The notes below the pieces were generated by a model, which searched no databases, was not told the origin of the DNA, and saw only the letters and a list, made by a program, of their open reading frames with translations. A stretch of 10,450 nt of DNA. It comes from Hyphomonadaceae bacterium UBA4763 (GTDB lineage Bacteria > Pseudomonadota > Alphaproteobacteria > Caulobacterales > Aquidulcibacteraceae). Below are positions 1 through 5,341 of this stretch, piece by piece; within the stretch, counting starts at the first letter, position 1; every line of letters starts with the position of its first letter. Both the position numbers and the translations under genes were made by a program. The DNA lies in assembly GCA_002403455.1 (NCBI GenBank), contig DHHV01000047.1, positions 571 through 11,020 of the forward strand, read 5' to 3'.

Positions 1-1349
1 TCCTGATCGCCAATCGCGGCGAGATCGCCTTGCGCGTCTGGCGCGCTTGCCGGGAATTGGGGATCGCCACCGTGGCGGTGCATTCCGAAGCCGACAAGAA
101 CGCCATGCATGTGCAATTATGCGACCAGAGCGTCTGCATTGGCCCCGCGCCGGCGGCGAAAAGCTATCTTCATATCCCAGCGATCATCTCGGCGGCGGAG
201 ATTACCGGCGCGGACGCCATTCACCCGGGCTATGGGTTTTTGTCGGAGAATGCCCGCTTTGCCGAGATCGTCGAAGCGCATGGCATTACCTTTATCGGGC
301 CGCGCCCGAGCCAGATCCGCTTGATGGGCGACAAGATCGCCGCCAAAACCGCCGCCAAAAGCGTCGGCATTCCGGTGGTGCCGGGAACGCCGGGCGGGGT
401 CGGCCAAGAGGACGACGCGCTGATCGCGGCCGAGGACATCGGCTATCCTGTGTTGGTGAAGGCGGCGGCGGGCGGCGGCGGGCGCGGCATGAAAGTGGCG
501 CGCAGTTCGGATGAATTGCGCCAAGCTTTTTCAACGGCGCGGCGCGAGGCGCGCGCGGCCTTTGGCGATGATTCGGTCTATCTGGAGCGTTATCTCGATC
601 GTCCGCGCCATATCGAGATCCAAATCGCCGCCGACACCCATGGCAATGTCATCCATTTGGGCGAACGCGATTGCTCCTTGCAGCGCCGCCATCAGAAAAT
701 CTGGGAGGAAGCGCCCTCGCCGGTGATCGACGCGGCCGCCCGCGATAAAATCGGCGATGTCGTCTGCACGGCTTTGCGGCAATTGGGCTATCGCGGCGTC
801 GGCACGATCGAGTTTCTATATCAGGACGGCGAGTTTTTTTTCATCGAGATGAACACCCGCTTACAGGTCGAGCATCCGGTTACCGAAATGGTCACTGGCG
901 TTGATCTGGTGCGCGAGCAAATCCTGATCGCGCAAGGCGAGACCTTGTCGCGTCGGCAAGAAGACATCGCGTTGCAAGGCCATTCGATCGAGGTGCGGGT
1001 CAATGCCGAAAATGCGCTGACCTATGCGCCGTCGCCCGGCAAGATCACGCAATTTCATGCGCCGGGCGGCCTAGGGGTGCGCTTTGATTCGGCGATCTAT
1101 GCCGGTTATTCGGTGCCGCCGCATTATGACAGCTTGATCGGTAAGCTCATCGTCACGGCCGATAATCGGCGGGCGGCGATCGCGCGGCTGCAGCGGGCGC
1201 TCGGGGAAATCTCGGTGACCGGGATCGAGACCAATTTGCCCTTGTTCAACGATTTGGCGCGCGACAGCGATATCATCGCCGGGGATTACACGATCCATTG
1301 GCTGGAGCGCTTTTTGGCCGCCAAACGCGCCGCTTTGGGCATGGCTTAG
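1..1349 (+). CDS. accC: Biotin carboxylase subunit of acetyl-CoA carboxylase (5' end missing)
   Basis: ATP-dependent carboxylation of biotin on the carrier protein AccB, the first half-reaction of acetyl-CoA carboxylase in fatty acid synthesis; cytoplasmic. The reading frame is open from the window edge (first whole codon at base 3) and starts LIANRGEIALRVW, which matches the family N-terminus, so only about five residues are missing. 448 residues are visible, close to the usual full length. Visible motifs in order: HPGYGFLSEN (about residue 74), the glycine-rich ATP-grasp loop GGGGRGM (about 157), RDCSLQRRHQKIWEEAPSP (about 222), the signature FIEMNTRLQVEHPVTE holding metal- and biotin-binding Glu/Asn/Arg residues (about 280), and RVNAEN then PSPGKIT near residue 332. 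An internal TTG at base 30 is not the start. The stop is TAG at 1347. aat follows 12 bases later, so co-transcription is likely; accB would be expected just upstream. The length and conserved ending argue against pyruvate or propionyl-CoA carboxylase, whose chains are longer. Confidence 0.97.
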   Translation, partial: LIANRGEIALRVWRACRELGIATVAVHSEADKNAMHVQLCDQSVCIGPAPAAKSYLHIPAIISAAEITGADAIHPGYGFLSENARFAEIVEAHGITFIGPRPSQIRLMGDKIAAKTAAKSVGIPVVPGTPGGVGQEDDALIAAEDIGYPVLVKAAAGGGGRGMKVARSSDELRQAFSTARREARAAFGDDSVYLERYLDRPRHIEIQIAADTHGNVIHLGERDCSLQRRHQKIWEEAPSPVIDAAARDKIGDVVCTALRQLGYRGVGTIEFLYQDGEFFFIEMNTRLQVEHPVTEMVTGVDLVREQILIAQGETLSRRQEDIALQGHSIEVRVNAENALTYAPSPGKITQFHAPGGLGVRFDSAIYAGYSVPPHYDSLIGKLIVTADNRRAAIARLQRALGEISVTGIETNLPLFNDLARDSDIIAGDYTIHWLERFLAAKRAALGMA

Positions 1350-1361
1350 TCTGATTCTGAC

Positions 1362-2018
1362 ATGTCGCGCCGCATCTGGTCGGTAGAGCATATTCTCAGT
1401 CTTTATCGGCGCGGGCTGTTTCCGATGGCCGATGCGGCTGACGATCCGCGCGTTTTTATCGTCGATCCGGATCAGCGCGGGATTTTGCCGCTCGAAGACT
1501 TTCACCTGCCGCGGCGCCTCGCGCGCACCATCCGGCAGGATCGTTTTGTAGTGACGCTGGATCAGGCCTTTGCACGGGTCGTTGACGCTTGCGCGGCGCC
1601 AGCCGCCAATCGCGAGGTCACCTGGATCAATGCGCCGATCCGCGACATGTGCGATGCGCTGCACGCAGCCGGCTGGGCGCATTCGGTGGAAGCCTGGGCC
1701 GATGGCGAATTGGCCGGCGGGCTTTATGGCGTGCGGCTGGGCGGCGCGTTTTTCGGCGAAACGATGTTTTCGCGAGCGACCGATGCGAGCAAAGTGGCGC
1801 TCGCCCATCTCGTGGCGCGGCTGAAACGGAGCGGGTTTTACTTGCTCGACGCCCAATTCATTACCGCGCATTTGGCGCAATTCGGCGCGGTCGAAATCTC
1901 GCGCGCCGATTACCACGTGCGGCTCGAGGAGGCGTTACGCCGCCCAACAAGCTGGCCAGGCGGGCCGGTTAGCTTGTCCGGTCACGAGGTGATGCAATCG
2001 ATCGCCCAAACGTCATAG
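1362..2018 (+). CDS. aat: Leucyl/phenylalanyl-tRNA-protein transferase
   Basis: Transfers Leu or Phe from aminoacyl-tRNA to proteins with N-terminal Arg or Lys, making N-degrons for ClpS/ClpAP; cytoplasmic. 218 residues, slightly shorter than the E. coli enzyme (234) because the N-terminal segment is reduced, as I recall for alphaproteobacterial members. Visible: YRRGLFPM near residue 15, DPDQRGILPL near 36, TWINAPI near 86, AHSVEAW near 105, GGLYGVRLGGAFFGETMFSR near 119 (the Glu aligns with E. coli Glu156), LLDAQ near 159 (Asp aligns with E. coli Asp186), and EISRADYHVRLEEAL near the C-terminus. The residue aligned with E. coli Tyr120 is Cys97 (TGC, 1650-1652), which is unusual. It lies 12 bases after accC in the same frame, with no strong Shine-Dalgarno before ATG, so it probably depends on accC transcription. 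The last 37 bases overlap the end of the convergent DUF2155 gene. Confidence 0.95.
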   Translation: MSRRIWSVEHILSLYRRGLFPMADAADDPRVFIVDPDQRGILPLEDFHLPRRLARTIRQDRFVVTLDQAFARVVDACAAPAANREVTWINAPIRDMCDALHAAGWAHSVEAWADGELAGGLYGVRLGGAFFGETMFSRATDASKVALAHLVARLKRSGFYLLDAQFITAHLAQFGAVEISRADYHVRLEEALRRPTSWPGGPVSLSGHEVMQSIAQTS

Positions 2019-2548
2019 ACCGGATGCTCCACGCCATTCAGGCCTGGGCTTGAGCCAAACATCCAGCCGCGAAATACTTGCGTTGCGGGCGGCGCGGCCG
2101 TCTCTGTGCGGCGCTTGGGCGGCTGATTGTCGATCTCGGCATAGACATAGACTTCCGGCGGATCTTCCGGCGGATGTTTGGCGCAGGCGCGCACGCGCAC
2201 GACCAATTGCCCAAATTGAGCCGGTTCATCCAGCTTGGCGCGGAAATCCGTGGTGCGGCCAGTGACCTTATCGAGCCCGCGCAGGATGGCGATCGCGCCG
2301 GGCTCCAGCACGCGGGCAGGCGCTTGCGGCTCTTCGGCGAGCGGATCGAGGCCCTCGTCGAGCGGGGAGGGCGGCGGCGGGGCATTCGGATCAAAAGCCG
2401 GCGCTGCTTGATCCACCGGCGCCGGGACCGGCTCCTGCGATTGCGCGAAGGCAAACGCGCCGACAACAAGGCACATGGTCGCGCCCGCCAAAGCGGCGCA
2501 CACAAAGGAATTAGGGCTCAAGGTCTGATCCTTCCGCCGCTGGCGCAT
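1982..2548 (-). CDS. Secreted DUF2155 domain protein
   Basis: Exported protein of unknown function, characteristic of alphaproteobacteria. 188 residues. The N-terminus has a charged stretch (MRQRRKD), a hydrophobic core and a likely signal peptidase I site after AFAFA (about residue 35). A proline-rich low-complexity linker follows (about 38-78). The DUF2155 domain runs from about 85 to the end: AILRGLDKVTGRTTDF, then VRACAKHPPE, then GWMFGSSPGLNGVEHPVYDV and WAIDC. Cys122 and Cys185 are the domain cysteines and could form a periplasmic disulfide (inference). Start choice: ATG at 2548 gives a proper positively charged signal peptide but overlaps mlaD by 38 bases and has no clear Shine-Dalgarno. 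TTG at 2521 has AAGGA seven bases upstream but would lose the charged region. The gene is last in the NDUFA12-mlaD-DUF2155 operon and runs tail to tail into aat. Function not known. Confidence 0.9.
   Translation of the reverse strand: MRQRRKDQTLSPNSFVCAALAGATMCLVVGAFAFAQSQEPVPAPVDQAAPAFDPNAPPPPSPLDEGLDPLAEEPQAPARVLEPGAIAILRGLDKVTGRTTDFRAKLDEPAQFGQLVVRVRACAKHPPEDPPEVYVYAEIDNQPPKRRTETAAPPATQVFRGWMFGSSPGLNGVEHPVYDVWAIDCITS
2152..2175. repeat. Perfect 12-base tandem duplication inside the DUF2155 gene
   Basis: CTTCCGGCGGAT occurs twice head to tail. On the minus strand it encodes PPED followed by PPEV just after the first conserved cysteine of the DUF2155 domain. The unit is a multiple of three, so the frame is kept. 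Replication slippage is the simple explanation. Confidence 0.8.
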
Positions 2549-3020
2549 CGCCAGAACCGCCGCTAAGGCCTTGTCCGGCGAATTGGCCGAGCAAGGTCAG
2601 GAGGTCGACGCTGCCGCGCGTTGAGTCGAACGGATCGCCTGGCTGCAAGAATTGGTCCTCGGCGCCGGGGTCAATCGCAATATAGGCTCCGCCCAACAGG
2701 CCGTCGGCGGTGATCTTCGCCACCGAATCAATCGGGACATTGACCTCGCGCTCGACCGCCAAGGTGGCGATCGCCTCATAGGTGGCTTGATTAAGACCAA
2801 GCGCTGCGACCGTGCCGACTTTCACGCCCGCGAGGCGCACATCGGCGCCGACGCTGAGGCCGCTGACATTGAAAAACCGCGCTTCCAAAGGATAGGTCGC
2901 CCGACCAGTTCCCGGCGCGCCGCGATTGATCGCATAAGCGAAAAAGCCGGCCGCAATGAGGAGGACGATCGCCCCGACCAGAGTTTCAAGGCCGTCGCTT
3001 TGGCTGTCGCTGCGGGTCAT
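2511..3020 (-). CDS. mlaD: MlaD-like MCE domain protein (phospholipid transport)
   Basis: Predicted periplasmic substrate-binding subunit of an Mla-type ABC system that moves phospholipids between inner and outer membranes. With the start at 3020 it has 169 residues, near the size of E. coli MlaD. One N-terminal membrane anchor is visible (about 11-31, LVGAIVLLIAAGFFAYAI). The MCE domain follows (about 42-125), with RFFNVSGLSVGADVRLAGVKVG at its beginning and ITADGLLGGAYIAIDPG near its end. A short amphipathic segment, SVDLLTLLGQFA, precedes a Gly/Ser/Ala-rich tail. The frame is open further upstream to 3053. ATG at 3020 is preferred because it forms an ATGA overlap with the NDUFA12 stop and puts the anchor close to the N-terminus. 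No ATPase or permease gene (mlaF, mlaE) is in the window; in this lineage they are usually elsewhere. Translation is probably coupled to the NDUFA12 gene. Confidence 0.9.
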   Translation of the reverse strand: MTRSDSQSDGLETLVGAIVLLIAAGFFAYAINRGAPGTGRATYPLEARFFNVSGLSVGADVRLAGVKVGTVAALGLNQATYEAIATLAVEREVNVPIDSVAKITADGLLGGAYIAIDPGAEDQFLQPGDPFDSTRGSVDLLTLLGQFAGQGLSGGSGDAPAAEGSDLEP

Positions 3021-3427
3021 GGCGCCCGGTCCGGCGCTTGGTCTGGGACCCACGCTTCATAATCGCCCGTGGCGGCGGCGCGCTGGCCGGTTTCGGCGAG
3101 GCTGCCCGGCGGGCGATAAGCGTAAGGCGTGCCGGTCAGATTGGGCTGATGCGGCTTTTCCCAGACGCGCGGGCGATAATCGCCGTCGCTTGGCGGCGCA
3201 TCCAGCACGTAATGCAGCCAGCCATGCCATTCGGGCGGGATTTTGGAAGCTTCGGCATAGCCCTTGTAAATGACGTATCGGCGCTTGCGATTGTCGCGGC
3301 TGGGCTTGCGCTCCTCGTAATATTGATTGCCGAAGGCGTCTTTCGCGACGAATTGTCCGCGCCGACGGATGTCGAACAAGGCGCCAAGGGTGGCGCCGCT
3401 CCACCATGCAAAGATCTTGTCGATCAC
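3017..3427 (-). CDS. NDUFA12-family NADH:ubiquinone oxidoreductase accessory subunit
   Basis: Homologue of the mitochondrial complex I subunit NDUFA12 (B17.2). Such homologues are known as supernumerary subunits of alphaproteobacterial complex I, for example in Paracoccus. With GTG at 3427 as start it has 136 residues, the usual bacterial length. Conserved stretches: IDKIFAWWSGATLG at the N-terminus, FGNQYYEER near 38, RRYVIYKGYAEASKIPPEWH near 49, WLHYVLDAPPS near 70, then YRPRVWEKPHQPNLTGTPYA and PPGSL, ending GDYEAWVPD. The frame stays open to an ATG at 3502, which would add 25 basic residues not expected in the family. The GTG has AGGCAGGG a few bases upstream and fits family alignments, so I chose it. 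First gene of a minus-strand operon with mlaD (ATGA overlap) and DUF2155. Its ribosome-binding site falls within an inverted-repeat arm. Confidence 0.9.
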   Translation of the reverse strand: MIDKIFAWWSGATLGALFDIRRRGQFVAKDAFGNQYYEERKPSRDNRKRRYVIYKGYAEASKIPPEWHGWLHYVLDAPPSDGDYRPRVWEKPHQPNLTGTPYAYRPPGSLAETGQRAAATGDYEAWVPDQAPDRAP

Positions 3428-3432
3428 GTTTC

Positions 3433-3527
3433 CCTGCCTTTTGGCGCAAACCCATATCGCCGAAGCGATGGCGCGTTTGCGCCGCGCTATTGAGTTCGCC
3501 ATGCAATCATGGCGCGGCGAAGGCAGG
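3433..3527 (-). promoter_or_regulatory. Candidate structured mRNA leader of the NDUFA12-mlaD-DUF2155 operon
   Basis: Three perfect inverted repeats are nested here. Outer arms 3433-3440 and 3520-3527 (CCTGCCTT/AAGGCAGG, 8 bp) enclose two hairpins. One is 3497-3503 with 3508-3514 (CGCCATG/CATGGCG, 7 bp, 4-base loop). The other is 3443-3451 with 3475-3483 (GGCGCAAAC/GTTTGCGCC, 9 bp). The interior of the latter folds again: 3452-3455 pairs with 3468-3471, and CGC pairs with GCG around a loop that reads UUCG in the minus-strand RNA. In that RNA the 3' outer arm is AAGGCAGG, five bases before the GTG start, so closing the outer stem would hide the ribosome-binding site. This is a three-way-junction layout seen directly in sequence. 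A regulatory role is inference, and I recognise no known riboswitch family. If translation really began at ATG 3502, part of this would be coding. Confidence 0.5.
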
Positions 3528-3626
3528 TCTTAACGGGCTTCGCGCCAGGGCTCAATCCTCTTTGCGGCGTTGGTTGCTCACGCGAAGGGGGCTGGCCCGG
3601 CCGCGCTTTTGGTGTAGGCAAAGCAC

Positions 3627-4238
3627 ATGCGCATTCTAGAATCTCATGAGACTGTCCCAAGACCCAGCGGCGCGTTCTCCGTCTGTGTCTATTGCGGGTC
3701 TTCACCGGCGGCGCCGTCGGCGCATTTGGCGCTGGCCGCCGAGCTAGGCCGCGCGATCGCCCAAAATGGCTGGCGTTATGTCTATGGCGGCGGCGGATTG
3801 GGGCTGATGGGGGCGGGCGCGCTGGCCGCCCATGATTCCGGCGGCGCGGTGCTGGGCATTTTGCCGCGCTTCCTAGAGCAACGCGAGCCGCCGCCCGCGC
3901 ATATCCCCTTGCTGCGCGTTGACACGATGCACGAGCGCAAATGGCTGATGTTTCGCGAATCCGACGCCTTTGTCGTGCTGCCGGGCGGGATCGGCACATT
4001 GGAGGAATTGGTCGAGGTCACTTCCTGGATGCGGCTCGATCTGCATAAAAAGCCGATCATCGTGCTGGGGCGCGCTTATTGGACGCCGTTTTATCAGCTG
4101 CTCGATCATATGACCGAGGCGCGCTATATGCCGGCCGGCTTTACCGCGCAGCTGCCCTTGGCCGACAGCGCGGCCGAAGCGGTGGATTTACTGCGCCTGG
4201 CGGCCGAGGCCGTGCAGGCGCCGGAAGCGGCGCAATGA
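3627..4238 (+). CDS. LOG-family cytokinin riboside 5'-monophosphate phosphoribohydrolase
   Basis: LOG-family enzyme (TIGR00730 type), cytoplasmic, which releases free bases from nucleoside 5'-monophosphates such as AMP or cytokinin ribotides. 203 residues, a normal length. Visible: VCVYCGSSPA (about 19-28) opening the Rossmann-like fold, YVYGGGGLGLMGAGA (about 51), MHERKWLMFRESDAFVVLPG (about 101), and the family motif PGGIGTLEELVEV (about 119), which contains the conserved PGGxGTxxE. The physiological substrate in bacteria is often uncertain, so the name reflects family membership, not proven cytokinin production. The start at 3627 has only a weak AGG about eight bases upstream and no obvious promoter. 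The stop overlaps the next start as ATGA (4235-4238), so the LOG and nitrilase genes are probably translationally coupled. Confidence 0.92.
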   Translation: MRILESHETVPRPSGAFSVCVYCGSSPAAPSAHLALAAELGRAIAQNGWRYVYGGGGLGLMGAGALAAHDSGGAVLGILPRFLEQREPPPAHIPLLRVDTMHERKWLMFRESDAFVVLPGGIGTLEELVEVTSWMRLDLHKKPIIVLGRAYWTPFYQLLDHMTEARYMPAGFTAQLPLADSAAEAVDLLRLAAEAVQAPEAAQ

Positions 4239-5191
4239 GCCGGGCGATCGTCGCGGTCGCGCAAATTGGCTCGGTCTTGTTCGACACGCCCGCCACGTTG
4301 GACCGGCTGGAGACGCAAGCGCGCGAAGCCGCCGGCGGCGGGGCCCGACTGGTTGTGTTTCCCGAGGCTCTCGTCGGCGGCTATCCGAAGGGTGTTGATT
4401 TTGGCGCGCGGGTCGGCATGCGCTCGGCCGAGGGGCGCGATTGGTTCCGCCGCTATTACGAAAGCGCGATCGATATTTCGGGGCCAGAATGCGCGCGGAT
4501 CGGCGCGCTGGCGCGCGAATTGGCTCTGCACGTCGTCGTCGGCGTGATCGAGCGGAGCGGCGCAACGCTCTACTGCACCTCATTGGCGTTTGACGCGAGC
4601 GGCGAGATCGCCGCTTTGCATCGCAAATTGATGCCGACGGCGATGGAGCGGCTGATCTGGGGCATGGGCGATGGCTCGACCTTGCCGGTGATCGAAACGC
4701 CGCTCGGGCGGCTTGGGATGGCGATTTGCTGGGAAAACTACATGCCGATGCTGCGCATGGCAATGTATGCGCAAGGCGTGGAACTCTACTGCGCCCCGAC
4801 CGTCGATGACCGCGACAGCTGGACGGCGAGCATGCGCCATATCGCCATGGAGGGGCGGTGCTTTGTGCTCTGCGCGTCGCAATATTTGCGCCGCAGCGAC
4901 GCGCCCGCCGATTACCACCCGATCCAGGGCGAAGCGCCCGAAACCGAGCTGATCCGCGGCGGGTCAATGATCGTCGGGCCGCTCGGCCAGGTGCTAGCCG
5001 GGCCGTTATTTGGCGCAGCGGGGGTTTTGGTGGCCGAGATTGATCGGCTAGATCTGGCGCGCGCGCGCATGGATTTTGACGCGGTTGGCCATTATGCCCG
5101 CGCCGATGTATTTCAGCTGAGCGTCAACACCGCGCCGCAGGCGGCGGTCGCTTTTATTGGCGGGTCAGAAAGCGAAGCCGATGGCGCTTGA
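4235..5191 (+). CDS. Nitrilase (carbon-nitrogen hydrolase family)
   Basis: Predicted nitrilase converting an organic nitrile to carboxylic acid and ammonia; cytoplasmic. 318 residues, typical for branch 1 of the nitrilase superfamily. The catalytic triad is visible: Glu44 in VVFPEALVGGYPKG, Lys131 in HRKLMPTAMER, and Cys165 in AICWENYMPMLRMAMY. The CWENYMP context is that of true nitrilases rather than amidases, carbamoylases or Nit/Fhit-type enzymes. GMGDGS near 143 and a second Glu in the ALHRKLMPT-MERLIWG region fit the same subgroup. The frame is open upstream to 4079, but ATG at 4235 forms an ATGA overlap with the LOG stop, has GGAAG seven bases upstream and gives the family N-terminus (IVAVAQIGSVLFD). 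The substrate cannot be read from sequence; cyanide hydratase or dihydratase are less likely alternatives. No terminator is evident after the stop. Confidence 0.92.
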   Translation: MSRAIVAVAQIGSVLFDTPATLDRLETQAREAAGGGARLVVFPEALVGGYPKGVDFGARVGMRSAEGRDWFRRYYESAIDISGPECARIGALARELALHVVVGVIERSGATLYCTSLAFDASGEIAALHRKLMPTAMERLIWGMGDGSTLPVIETPLGRLGMAICWENYMPMLRMAMYAQGVELYCAPTVDDRDSWTASMRHIAMEGRCFVLCASQYLRRSDAPADYHPIQGEAPETELIRGGSMIVGPLGQVLAGPLFGAAGVLVAEIDRLDLARARMDFDAVGHYARADVFQLSVNTAPQAAVAFIGGSESEADGA

Positions 5192-5329
5192 TATGTTGAT
5201 CGGCGAGCGCCGCAGCGACTTGTTGATGCACTGCCAGTTTAATGGCTTGTGCGCCTCACGATGGCGCAAATGACGTTGCATTTGGCGGCGCAGGACGACA
5301 AAGCGGCGAACGAGTTTTGGTGAGTTGTT

Positions 5330-5335
5330 GAGGGA
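5330..5335 (+). promoter_or_regulatory. Shine-Dalgarno sequence of the DsbA-like gene
   Basis: GAGGGA lies six bases before the ATG at 5342. It is the clearest ribosome-binding site in the window and fixes the start of the DsbA-like gene. The 150-base gap before it (5192-5341) contains two short 6-bp hairpins but no promoter or terminator that I can defend. Confidence 0.7.
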
Positions 5336-5341
5336 CGCGAA

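Noticed and set aside
1071..1916. 281-codon minus-strand frame antisense to accC and aat.
   Set aside because: No recognisable motif, and it spans two well-supported genes; a mirror frame of GC-rich coding sequence.
3428..3502. ATG at 3502 as the start of NDUFA12, adding 25 basic residues.
   Set aside because: Family members begin close to the IDKIF..WW segment, the GTG at 3427 has a better-placed purine-rich site, and the extra stretch coincides with the inverted repeats. Not fully excluded.
3538..3587. CTTCGCG/CGCGAAG pair as a terminator or hairpin for the LOG leader.
   Set aside because: The arms are separated by 36 bases, with no T-run; too weak to call on its own.
3487..3999. Long minus-strand open frame antisense to the LOG gene.
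   Set aside because: Arg/Ala/Pro-rich composition typical of a shadow frame in GC-rich DNA; the LOG frame carries clear motifs.
4079..4234. Upstream in-frame extension of the nitrilase by 52 codons.
   Set aside because: It lies wholly inside the LOG gene, is low-complexity Gly/Arg-rich, and the ATG at 4235 gives the normal nitrilase N-terminus.
5181..5273. 30-codon plus-strand frame after the nitrilase (begins MALDMLIGERRSDLL).
   Set aside because: It overlaps the nitrilase stop in another frame, has no Shine-Dalgarno and resembles no family I know; likely chance.
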